From RGIG3009 sp045630285 (GTDB lineage Bacteria > Bacillota > Clostridia > Oscillospirales > Acutalibacteraceae): 64,000 nucleotides of DNA. Position numbers and translations under genes: made by a program. Below the pieces are notes generated by a model, which ran no database searches, was not told the origin of the DNA, and saw nothing but the letters and a program-made list of their open reading frames with translations. Below are positions 23,383 to 31,706 of the stretch, in pieces; the stretch's first letter is position 1; the number at the start of each line of letters is the position of its first letter. The stretch is taken from contig JAZQSX010000032.1 in assembly GCA_045630285.1 (NCBI GenBank), positions 6,383 to 70,382 on the forward strand, in the 5' to 3' direction.

Positions 23383-25236
23383 TCAGTTCAGCACGAAGAA
23401 CTGTTCATACCAAAGAATAAACGTATAGATCGTCCAGATTTTCTTCATATTCAGTGCTCGTCCTTGCTTGTGGTCCTCCAGCAACGCAAGAATGGCCTCC
23501 TGATTGAAGAATTTAGCAGCAATCTCGCCGGCAAAGGCAGTGCGCACCATATCGTAGTACCGATCCTGCCGCAGCCAATCGTTAAGCGGCACCGGGAATC
23601 CGCATTTCGGGCGGTTTGCCGTACATTCCGGCAGCTGCCGAAGCGCCGCCGTGCGCAGTGCCACCTTGGTGGTGTTGCCTTTGATGCGATGCTCGGTCGG
23701 CAGTGTTACCGCCAGTTCCAACATCTTGCGATCCAAAAACGGCACCCGCAATTCCAGCGAGTTCGCCATACTCATACGGTCCGCTTTTTGCAGGATGTCA
23801 TACAGCATCCACGTCTGCATATCCACATACTGCAGCTGGGTCGGCTCATCAAGCGCCGCCACCTTTTCAAAATGCGGGCGAGACAGCTCCACGGGATCAC
23901 AGGGTGTACCCGGATTTTTCAAATATTTCATCCGCTCGTCACGGGTGAACACATAATTGGCACGCATAAACCGCTCGTACGGCTTCATTGCGCCGCGAAT
24001 AGCAAATCGCTTACCCTTCACACGTTCCGGCAAGCACTTTGCCACCGCCGCAACGCAGCGGCGCATCCAGCGGGGAATGCGGCTGTACTTGGCGAAATGA
24101 CCGCCCTCCAAATACATCGGGTAGCCGCCGAACAATTCGTCTGCGCCCTCGCCGGATAACACGACCTTGACGTATTTTGCGGCGTTTTGCGCCAGGAAGA
24201 ACAGCGGCACCTCCGACGGGTTGGGAAGCGGCTCATCCATGAAATACTGGATCTTACCTGCCCAACCGAAGTATTCCTCCGCCGAGACCTTGTTGGCAAT
24301 ATTCTCGACGCCGATCACCTTAGAGAACTCCTGCGCATATTTCAGCTCGCTGTACTTCTCCTCGGCGTAGCCCACCGAAAACGTGCGTACGTGATCGTTG
24401 CCCTTAACAACCTCGTTAACCACGTAACTGGAATCCACACCACCGGACAGGAAACAACCGACCTCAACGTCGCTGATCTGGTGCACCTCGACCGATTCCT
24501 TGAACTCCTGCGTAATGCGCTCTTCCCATTCCTCTGCCGATTTGCTCGCATCGGCTTTGAAATGATCTGCCACGTCGTAGTACTTGTGAATCGACATCTC
24601 GCCATTCTGATATTCAAAATACTCGCCGTTCAGCAGCTTGTATACGCCCTTGAAGAAGGTCTCCCGCTGCGGAATATACTCATAACACAGCCAATCCGGC
24701 AGTTTGGACTCATCCAGCTCCTTCACGAAGGACGGATGCGATAAAAACGATTTGATTTCTGAGCCAAAGAAGAAATCCCCGCCGTTTCGGTAGTAATAAA
24801 ACGGTTTAATTCCGAAAATATCCCGTGCGCCGAACAGTTTTTTCTCCTGCTTGTCCCAGATCACAAACGCATACATACCACGCAAACGATCCAGCAGCGC
24901 AGCACCCCATTCCTCGTAACCGTGCAGCAGCACCTCCGAGTCGGTCTGCGTGCGGAAACGGTGCCCTGCGGCGACCAGCTCCTCACGGAGCAAACGGTAG
25001 TTGTAGATCTCACCGTTGAACACCAATACCTTGCTGCCATCCTCGTTTTCGATAGGCTGACTGCCGCCCTCCAGATCGATGATCGACAATCGACGGAAAC
25101 CGAGCGCAATATCGTCATCGACATAGTAATCCGCCTGATCGGGACCACGATGGATAATGCGATCCGCCATAGCACGAATTACCGCTTCGCGATCGCCGCC
25201 AAATCCGTTGATAAAATATCCGGCAAAGCCACACAT
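23383..25236 (-). CDS. asnB: Asparagine synthase, glutamine-hydrolysing
   Basis: 617 residues. N-terminal glutaminase domain with the catalytic Cys2 (MCGFAGYF) and FNGEIYNY, then the synthetase domain with the ATP PP-loop SGGVDSS at residues 264-270 and VVLSGEGADELFGGYPMYL. It makes an amide from a carboxylate using glutamine nitrogen. The usual product is Asn, but some homologues amidate peptidoglycan (AsnH for D-Asp bridges, B. subtilis AsnB for mDAP). It lies 30 bases after the ATP-grasp ligase gene. GGGAGGG precedes the ATG. Confidence 0.95.
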   Translation of the reverse strand: MCGFAGYFINGFGGDREAVIRAMADRIIHRGPDQADYYVDDDIALGFRRLSIIDLEGGSQPIENEDGSKVLVFNGEIYNYRLLREELVAAGHRFRTQTDSEVLLHGYEEWGAALLDRLRGMYAFVIWDKQEKKLFGARDIFGIKPFYYYRNGGDFFFGSEIKSFLSHPSFVKELDESKLPDWLCYEYIPQRETFFKGVYKLLNGEYFEYQNGEMSIHKYYDVADHFKADASKSAEEWEERITQEFKESVEVHQISDVEVGCFLSGGVDSSYVVNEVVKGNDHVRTFSVGYAEEKYSELKYAQEFSKVIGVENIANKVSAEEYFGWAGKIQYFMDEPLPNPSEVPLFFLAQNAAKYVKVVLSGEGADELFGGYPMYLEGGHFAKYSRIPRWMRRCVAAVAKCLPERVKGKRFAIRGAMKPYERFMRANYVFTRDERMKYLKNPGTPCDPVELSRPHFEKVAALDEPTQLQYVDMQTWMLYDILQKADRMSMANSLELRVPFLDRKMLELAVTLPTEHRIKGNTTKVALRTAALRQLPECTANRPKCGFPVPLNDWLRQDRYYDMVRTAFAGEIAAKFFNQEAILALLEDHKQGRALNMKKIWTIYTFILWYEQFFVLN

Positions 25237-25266
25237 ACGCTCTTCTTCCCTCCCGTCAAATCCTAG

Positions 25267-26496
25267 TTAGTCCTTCAGACTCTTATTGCCGAAGTACCGT
25301 GCGTACTTCTTGAAATAACTCGCCTGATTCTTGTTAAAATACATCCAACGACGGAAGCTCCAATCCTTTTTATACATCAGCGACTTGCACATCTTACGCC
25401 GACGGATCAGCTCCCGCGCTTTACGGCGCAGCTCCGGATCGGAAACGTATTCAAAAATGATGTGCTTCGGGATCAGCGTCCACAGCGCTTCGCCGTTGGC
25501 AATGGTGCATTCCGCAGGCTGATCCAGCAGAATGTCCTCCACCATATACTTCGCCAGATTATAGCCCTCAGCCGTCACGAAATAACTGCTGCGGCCCTGG
25601 CGGGGATTCATTTCAAACAGCTTATACTGTCCGTCACGACTATCCAGCTTGAAATCGAAATTGGCAAAGCCGACGTATCCGATATCCTCCAAAAACGCCT
25701 TCATCTGCCGTGCCAACTGACGGTCCTCCGCCGGGATGATCGCCGCATAGCTGCCGATACCCTCGGGGGAATGCTCCTCCAACAACGCCTGACCCAAAGC
25801 GATCAAACGCACCTTGCCGTCCTTGCCGCAATAGCAGTTCATCACACGCATATGGCTATCGTCACCCGGGATGTATTCCTGGATGATTAGATGATCCTGA
25901 TACGACGAGCCATAGATCGCCGCTACGATCGCATCAAATTCCTCTTTCGTCTCCGCCACAAACACCTTTTTCTTGTGCGGGAAATGGCAATTCCAGTATG
26001 CCACACTGTTGGAAGGCTTGATAACAACCGGGAAAGAAAACGGCACTTCAAAGCCCTCGTAATTGTTCACCGTCACGGTGGTCGTTTTGGGGTAGGCAAA
26101 GCCATACTGATCGCACAGCGAGTAGAAGGACTCCTTCATGCTCAAACGCATCAACAGCGGCTCGTCGATACACGCAAACCGATAGTACGGCCGCAGCGCA
26201 TCCTGGTTTCTCACCAGCAGCTTGGTATAGTTATCGCCGCAGGGTACGAGCAACAGCGGCATATCCTTCGGATACCGACCCGCAAAGTCGATCAACGTCT
26301 TACAAAATACGTCGTCCTCTTCCAGACGAGGCTCCACCACTTCCACCGTCACGATGCGGCTGTTGGAGGTGGCGCCGAGGCGTCCTTTGCCGATAGCAAC
26401 GGAATGAAGCCCGTACGCTTCGTGGAACGAACGGGCCATACCATACACGTTGATGTCACTGCCGAGCAGGACGGGAACGAATTTCAGTTGTGTCAT
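25267..26496 (-). CDS. ATP-grasp carboxylate-amine ligase
   Basis: 409 residues. An N-terminal Rossmann-like part (MTQLKFVPVLLGSDINVYGM) leads to the ATP-grasp core: FPVVIKPSNSVAYWNCHF with the ATP-binding Lys, IIQEYIPGDDSHMRVMNCYC, and the Mg-binding FANFDFKLDSRDGQYKLFEM with NPRQGRSSYFV. This fits ligases that join carboxylates to amines, including D-aspartate ligase of peptidoglycan cross-bridges. Substrate not determinable from sequence alone. Adjacent asnB makes a bridge-forming/amidating pair plausible. AAGGAAG precedes the ATG at 26496; an upstream start has no such site. Confidence 0.82.
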   Translation of the reverse strand: MTQLKFVPVLLGSDINVYGMARSFHEAYGLHSVAIGKGRLGATSNSRIVTVEVVEPRLEEDDVFCKTLIDFAGRYPKDMPLLLVPCGDNYTKLLVRNQDALRPYYRFACIDEPLLMRLSMKESFYSLCDQYGFAYPKTTTVTVNNYEGFEVPFSFPVVIKPSNSVAYWNCHFPHKKKVFVAETKEEFDAIVAAIYGSSYQDHLIIQEYIPGDDSHMRVMNCYCGKDGKVRLIALGQALLEEHSPEGIGSYAAIIPAEDRQLARQMKAFLEDIGYVGFANFDFKLDSRDGQYKLFEMNPRQGRSSYFVTAEGYNLAKYMVEDILLDQPAECTIANGEALWTLIPKHIIFEYVSDPELRRKARELIRRRKMCKSLMYKKDWSFRRWMYFNKNQASYFKKYARYFGNKSLKD

Positions 26497-26541
26497 GACG
26501 ATACACTTCCTTAACACAAGCAAGCACGGCCTGCTTGTCGA

Positions 26542-28014
26542 TTACGCATTGGTCGAGTAGTTCGGCGCTTCCTTCGTGATCGAAATATCGTGCGGATGAC
26601 TCTCACGCAGACCGGCGTTGGTAATACGCACGAACTGACCCTTCGCCTGCAGCTCTTCAATGTTATGGCAGCCGCAGTAGCCCATACCGGAGCGCAGACC
26701 ACCCATCAGCTGGAACACCGTGTCGGACAGCGGTCCCTTGTAGGGCACGCGGCCCTCAACGCCTTCGGGAACGAGCTTTTTGTTACCCTGCTGGAAATAG
26801 CGGTCACTGCTGCCCTTTGCCATAGCACCAAGCGAGCCCATGCCACGGTATACCTTGAACTGACGGCCCTGGTACAGCTCCGTCTCACCGGGCGACTCTT
26901 CGCAGCCCGCCACCAACGAGCCGACCATAACCGTGCTGGCGCCGGCGGCGAGCGCCTTGACCAGATCACCGGAATACTTCAAGCCGCCGTCTGCGATGAC
27001 CGGAATACCATATTTCGCCGCTGCGCACGCCGCATCGTAAATCGCCGTCACCTGCGGTACGCCGATACCGGCAACGATACGGGTCGTGCAGATCGAGCCG
27101 GGGCCGATACCGACCTTGACCGCATCCGCACCGGCATCGATCAAAGCTTCCGCCGCCGCTGCAGTTGCAATGTTACCTGCAATGACCGGCATATTCGGGA
27201 ACGCCGCCTTGACTTTGCGCAAACAATTCAAAATGTTGTGGCTGTGACCGTGAGCAGAATCCAGGACCAGTACGTCTGCCTGTGCCTTGATCAGCTCGGC
27301 AGCACGCTCCAGCACATCCGCCGTGGTACCGATCGCTGCTGCACACAGCAAACGACCGTTGTCATCACGGGCAGAATTGGGATATTTCACAGCCTTTTCA
27401 ATGTCCTTAATGGTGACAAGTCCCTTAAGATAGCCGTTATCATCCACAATGGGCAGCTTCTCAATGCGGTGCTGACGCAGGATCTCCTGTGCCTGCTCCA
27501 GCGTCGTTCCAACGGGAGCGGTAACCAGGTTGTTCTTGGTCATCACTTCGCCGATCTTCTGCGAAAAATCGGTCAAAAAGCGCATATCACGGTTGGTAAG
27601 GATACCCACCAGCTTGCCGTCACGGCAGATCGGTACACCGGAAATGCGGTATTTACCCATCAGTTCATTCGCATCCGCTACCAAATGATCGGGAGAAAGG
27701 AAAAAGGGATTAACGATAACACCGTTTTCCGAGCGCTTAACACGATCGACCTGATCCGCCTGCGCTTCAATGCTCATATTCTTATGTATGACACCGATAC
27801 CGCCCTCACGTGCGATCGCAATAGCCATGCGTGCTTCCGTGACCGTGTCCATCGCCGCCGTCATCACCGGCGTGTTCAGCGTGATCGTTTTGGTCAGTTT
27901 GGTGTGCAGGTCAATATCCGCCGGCAACACATCCGACTCTGCCGGAACCAGCAGCACATCGTCGAACGTCAAACCTTCCTTCAAGAACTTCTCTTCTGCT
28001 TTCATGTTGACCAT
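26542..28014 (-). CDS. guaB: Inosine-5'-monophosphate dehydrogenase
   Basis: 490 residues. Commits IMP to guanine nucleotides by NAD-dependent oxidation to XMP. Seen: N-terminal LTFDDVLLVPAESDVLPADI, tandem CBS domains (~100-215), ALVLDSAHGHS-like strand, the catalytic loop GIGPGSICTTRIVAGIGVPQ with Cys309, DGGLKYSGDLVKALAAGAS and the flap region ELYQGRQFKVYRGMGSLGAM. AGGAGG precedes ATG 28014. An extended frame upstream runs antisense-free into lepA and is not part of the gene. Confidence 0.97.
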   Translation of the reverse strand: MVNMKAEEKFLKEGLTFDDVLLVPAESDVLPADIDLHTKLTKTITLNTPVMTAAMDTVTEARMAIAIAREGGIGVIHKNMSIEAQADQVDRVKRSENGVIVNPFFLSPDHLVADANELMGKYRISGVPICRDGKLVGILTNRDMRFLTDFSQKIGEVMTKNNLVTAPVGTTLEQAQEILRQHRIEKLPIVDDNGYLKGLVTIKDIEKAVKYPNSARDDNGRLLCAAAIGTTADVLERAAELIKAQADVLVLDSAHGHSHNILNCLRKVKAAFPNMPVIAGNIATAAAAEALIDAGADAVKVGIGPGSICTTRIVAGIGVPQVTAIYDAACAAAKYGIPVIADGGLKYSGDLVKALAAGASTVMVGSLVAGCEESPGETELYQGRQFKVYRGMGSLGAMAKGSSDRYFQQGNKKLVPEGVEGRVPYKGPLSDTVFQLMGGLRSGMGYCGCHNIEELQAKGQFVRITNAGLRESHPHDISITKEAPNYSTNA

Positions 28015-28045
28015 CCCAATTTCCTCCTTCTCACTGTACATTGCG

Positions 28046-29860
28046 TTATTCGTCATCGCCAAGTTTAAGAACTGCCATAGACGCCTCCTGCGGCACCTCG
28101 ACACTACCGAGCTGACGCATGCGCTTTTTACCTTCCTTCTGCTTCTCCAGCAGCTTTTTCTTACGGGTAATATCACCGCCGTAGCACTTTGCCAACACGT
28201 CCTTGCGCATGGCACGTACCGTTTCACGGGCGATGATCTTCCCGCCGATCGCCGCCTGGATCGGCACTTCAAACAGCTGACGCGGAATATTATCCCGCAG
28301 CTTTTCACACAACCGCCGACCACGGGAATAGGCACTGCCGGCGAACACAATGAAGGACAGCGCATCCACCACTTCGCCGTTAAGCAGAATATCCAGCTTA
28401 ACGAGCTCAGATTTCTGGTACCCCTTCAGCTCATAGTCAAAGCTGGCATACCCACGGGTGCGGGATTTCAGGGCATCAAAGAAATCGTATACGATCTCGT
28501 TGAGGGGCAGTTCATAATGAATATCCACACGGGTTTCGTCCAGATATTTCATATCCTTGAACACACCACGCCGCTGCTGGCACAACTCCATAATATTACC
28601 GACGTACTCGGTCGGCGACAGGATGTGCGCTTCGGCGATCGGCTCTTCCGCCATCGACACCGTACCAGGATCGGGGAAATTGGTCGGGTTGTCGATGTAT
28701 TGCACCTCCCCGTCGGAACGGGTGATGCGATAGATAACGCTGGGTGCCGTCGTGATCAGATCCAGATCGTATTCACGCTCCAAGCGCTCCTGAATAATCT
28801 CCATATGGAGCAATCCAAGGAAGCCGCAGCGGAAACCAAAGCCCAGTGCAACGGAGGTTTCCGGTTCAAACGTCAGTGACGCATCGTTAAGCTGCAGCCG
28901 CTCCAACGCTTCACGGAGATCCTGATAATGCGCACCGTCTGCCGGGAACACGCCGCAGAACACCATCGGATTAACCTTGCGATAGCCGGGCAGCGGCTCG
29001 GAAGCCGGACGGGACGCCAGCGTCACCGTATCACCGACACGGGCATCACTGACCGTCTTGATCGAGGCGGCAATATAGCCGACCTGACCGGCTCTCAGCT
29101 CCTCACACGGTTCCAGAGCGCCCGGACGAAGAATACCGGTCTCTACCACATCAAAGGTGGCGCCGGTCGCCATCATACGAATGGTATCCCCCACTCGCAC
29201 ACGGCCCTCTTTTACACGGATATAAACGATAACGCCACGGTAACTGTCGTAATAGCTGTCAAAGATCAACGCCTGCAACGGCTTATCGTCGTCACCGACG
29301 GGCGCCGGCACGGTTTTGACCACCGCCTCCAGCACCTGCTCGATATTGGTGCCAAGCTTGGCAGATACAAGCGGCGCTTCCGATGCGTCAATGCCGATAA
29401 TGTCCTCGATCTCAGCTCGCACCTCTTCGGGACGGGCGGAGGGCAAATCGATCTTATTGATGACCGGCACGATCTCCAGACCGTGCTCCACCGCCAAATA
29501 CGTGTTAGCCAGCGTCTGTGCCTCAATTCCCTGCGACGCATCGACGATGAGAATGGCACCCTCGCACGCCGCCAGCGAACGGGACACTTCGTAATTGAAG
29601 TCGACGTGACCGGGCGTGTCGATCAGGTTGAAAATATAGGTTTGTCCGTCCTCAGCGTCGTAAGACACCGTCACGGCGTGCGCTTTGATCGTGATACCAC
29701 GTTCCCGCTCCAGATCCATACTGTCAAGCAGCTGATCCTCCATATCACGCAACGCCACGGCACGGGTATGCTCCAAAATGCGGTCTGCCAAAGTGGACTT
29801 GCCATGGTCGATATGGGCAATGATGCAAAAATTACGAGTATGTTCACGCGATGCCGCCAT
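28046..29860 (-). CDS. lepA: Elongation factor 4 (LepA)
   Basis: 604 residues. Translational GTPase that acts on stalled or initiating ribosomes. Seen: P-loop AHIDHGKST at residues 15-23, the switch region RERGITIKAHAV, DTPGHVDFNYEVSRSLAACE, NKIDLPSARPE, domain II, and the LepA-specific C-terminal domain ending near VQAAIGGKIIARETVRAMRK and CYGGDITRKKKLLEKQK. AGGAGG lies before ATG 29860, overlapping the end of the helicase gene by 17 bases. Confidence 0.97.
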   Translation of the reverse strand: MAASREHTRNFCIIAHIDHGKSTLADRILEHTRAVALRDMEDQLLDSMDLERERGITIKAHAVTVSYDAEDGQTYIFNLIDTPGHVDFNYEVSRSLAACEGAILIVDASQGIEAQTLANTYLAVEHGLEIVPVINKIDLPSARPEEVRAEIEDIIGIDASEAPLVSAKLGTNIEQVLEAVVKTVPAPVGDDDKPLQALIFDSYYDSYRGVIVYIRVKEGRVRVGDTIRMMATGATFDVVETGILRPGALEPCEELRAGQVGYIAASIKTVSDARVGDTVTLASRPASEPLPGYRKVNPMVFCGVFPADGAHYQDLREALERLQLNDASLTFEPETSVALGFGFRCGFLGLLHMEIIQERLEREYDLDLITTAPSVIYRITRSDGEVQYIDNPTNFPDPGTVSMAEEPIAEAHILSPTEYVGNIMELCQQRRGVFKDMKYLDETRVDIHYELPLNEIVYDFFDALKSRTRGYASFDYELKGYQKSELVKLDILLNGEVVDALSFIVFAGSAYSRGRRLCEKLRDNIPRQLFEVPIQAAIGGKIIARETVRAMRKDVLAKCYGGDITRKKKLLEKQKEGKKRMRQLGSVEVPQEASMAVLKLGDDE

Positions 29861-31055
29861 GCCCGTCCTCCTCTCGCTGCTCTGCCGCTCCGACAAAGGG
29901 CAGGCCGTCTACCCGCACCGGATTTCCGTCCTCGTCGAGGGTAATATCAATGATGTCCGAACGGGTATACTTGCGAATATCCCGCATACGGAACTGATCC
30001 ATATCGGTGGTAAATGTGATCGCCATCCCGTGACGCTTGGCACGGCCGGTACGACCGATACGGTGCAGATAATATTCATTTTCGTCGGGAATATCGTAGT
30101 TGAACACCGCTTCGACGTCATCCACGTCGATGCCACGGGCCGCCACGTCGGTAGCGACCAGCACCGCAAACTTACCTTTGCGGAAGCCCTCCATGACACG
30201 GTTGCGCTGTGCCTGCGGAATATCGCCGTGCAGACAATCCACCGAACAATTTCGCTTTTGCAGCTGTTTCGTCAACCATTGCACCGTACTCTTCCGGTTG
30301 CAGAAGATCATCGCACGGGTAAGCTCCAGCGATTTCACCAATTGGCACACCAGCTCCAAGCGATCACTCGTTTCCGCCCGCAGAGCATACTGCACGATGT
30401 GCGGACGGTCCTCACCTTGTGCCTCCACCGTGATATCCACGGCATCGTGCTGATATTCCCACGCCACGTCCATCACTTCACGGGAAATAGTGGCGCTGAA
30501 TAAAGCGACCTGCGTGTCGCTCGGCGTAGCATTCAGGATCTTGCGAACGTCACGGATAAATCCCATTTTCAGCATTTCATCCGCTTCGTCCAGCACGGCC
30601 GTGTATACGTTACCGAGCCACACCGTGCCACGGTTCATATGATCCAACAAGCGACCCGGGGTCGCCACGATGATATGCGGTTCTTTCTTAAGCGCCGTGA
30701 TCTGTCGATTGATCGACTGACCGCCATACAGCGCCACGATGTGGATCTCGGGCAAAAAGACCGCCAGCTGCTTCAAATCATCGGCGATCTGGATGCATAG
30801 CTCACGTGTGGGACAAATCACAACGCCTTGAATATCGTGGCAATCCGGACGGAAGCATTCCAAAAGTGGAATGCCAAAGGAGCAGGTCTTACCGGTGCCG
30901 GTGGGAGCCTTCGCAATGACGTCGCGTCCCTCGAGAAGCGGCGGAATCGCCCGTTCCTGAATCGGCGTCGCCTGCGAAAAGCCCATCGCCGACAACGCCC
31001 GCATCAGCTCCGGACGAAGCTCCAATTCTTCAAAACCGTTCAATGTCTGTGCCAT
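29844..31055 (-). CDS. DEAD-box RNA helicase
   Basis: 403 residues, a compact DEAD-box helicase. Seen: Q motif (GFSQATPIQERAIP), motif I APTGTGKT at 50-57, PTREL, TPGRLLDH, DEAD at 156-159, SAT at 187-189, and the second RecA domain with VLVATDVAARGIDVDDVEAV and HRIGRTGRAKR. There is no long C-terminal extension, so it is not a DbpA- or CsdA-type with an added RNA-binding domain. First gene of the lepA-guaB-ATP-grasp-asnB run; its own promoter lies upstream. GGAGG precedes the ATG. Confidence 0.93.
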   Translation of the reverse strand: MAQTLNGFEELELRPELMRALSAMGFSQATPIQERAIPPLLEGRDVIAKAPTGTGKTCSFGIPLLECFRPDCHDIQGVVICPTRELCIQIADDLKQLAVFLPEIHIVALYGGQSINRQITALKKEPHIIVATPGRLLDHMNRGTVWLGNVYTAVLDEADEMLKMGFIRDVRKILNATPSDTQVALFSATISREVMDVAWEYQHDAVDITVEAQGEDRPHIVQYALRAETSDRLELVCQLVKSLELTRAMIFCNRKSTVQWLTKQLQKRNCSVDCLHGDIPQAQRNRVMEGFRKGKFAVLVATDVAARGIDVDDVEAVFNYDIPDENEYYLHRIGRTGRAKRHGMAITFTTDMDQFRMRDIRKYTRSDIIDITLDEDGNPVRVDGLPFVGAAEQREEDGHGGIA

Positions 31056-31098
31056 ACCGTACCGTGACCTCCGAATACTACTCCACTATATTTGGTCT

Positions 31099-31127
31099 AG
31101 TATAGCACAAATCTGATTGGCAAGCAA
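31099..31127 (-). promoter_or_regulatory. Promoter of the DEAD-box helicase gene
   Basis: Minus-strand TTGCTT (31122-31127) and extended -10 TGCTATACT (31099-31107 region), 17-base spacer, about 45 bases before the start codon. Confidence 0.7.
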
Positions 31128-31172
31128 GTAAAAACCGTCAAAAAAGGAACATAAAAATAGATTTTTTGTCGG

Positions 31173-31538
31173 TCAACTGGTATAGTTTTCCAAAATGGAC
31201 GCCAGTGCCTCTTCATTGTTCACGACGATCCCCTCTTTGAGGAGCTGCCGCTCCTCCTCCGGCAGCGTTGCCACGTAGATGTCATACACCGTCAACGGCT
31301 CGGCTTGTCCCTCGGAAAACAAAGCCACTCGGCCGTCCCATTCCTTCAGCACCTTGGCATACGCTGTCGTGATCACTGTGCCCCCACTCGCCTGACCGTC
31401 ACTGCGAGGTTCGACTTGTTCGGCACGTGGCGGCAGCAGTGCTGCCACCCACGTTGCAGAGCCGATCAGCACGGCACAGGCAATGATCGCCGGCATCCAC
31501 CCTCTCCATTTCGTGCGTTTCTGTGTTGTTTTCGGCAT
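31173..31538 (-). CDS. Membrane-anchored protein with a BofC-C-like domain
   Basis: 121 residues: a short cytoplasmic N-terminus, one transmembrane segment (~15-35, MPAIIACAVLIGSATWVAALL), a linker, then AYAKVLKEWDGRVALFSEG, VYDIYVATLPEEERQLLKEG and a final EEALASILENY. That C-terminal pattern resembles the BofC C-terminal domain of sporulation and related Clostridial envelope proteins. Function inferred only. GAGGAG precedes the ATG at 31538; a long open frame further upstream is antisense to the penicillin-binding protein gene and is not supported. Confidence 0.72.
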   Translation of the reverse strand: MPKTTQKRTKWRGWMPAIIACAVLIGSATWVAALLPPRAEQVEPRSDGQASGGTVITTAYAKVLKEWDGRVALFSEGQAEPLTVYDIYVATLPEEERQLLKEGIVVNNEEALASILENYTS

Positions 31539-31609
31539 AATTCCACTCCTCTTTGTCCATATTAGTGTGGACGCCGCCGAAACGAATATGCGATTTTGCG
31601 ATTTATCAT

Positions 31610-31636
31610 TTGACTTTTTTCCTCTTCTGCTATAAT
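31610..31636 (+). promoter_or_regulatory. Promoter of the class A PBP gene
   Basis: TTGACT (31610-31615) and an extended -10 TGCTATAAT (TATAAT at 31631-31636); the spacer is a short 15 bases, compensated by the TG motif. Confidence 0.75.
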
Positions 31637-31706
31637 ATATCCTTGAGGAATTATGTAGGTCTCCGCTTTTTGCGGTTGTTATTGTATCACAGAAGGAGGA
31701 AGTATC

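Noticed and set aside
28015..28365. Upstream extension of guaB.
   Set aside because: It overlaps the 3' part of lepA in another frame; the AGGAGG before 28014 defines the start.
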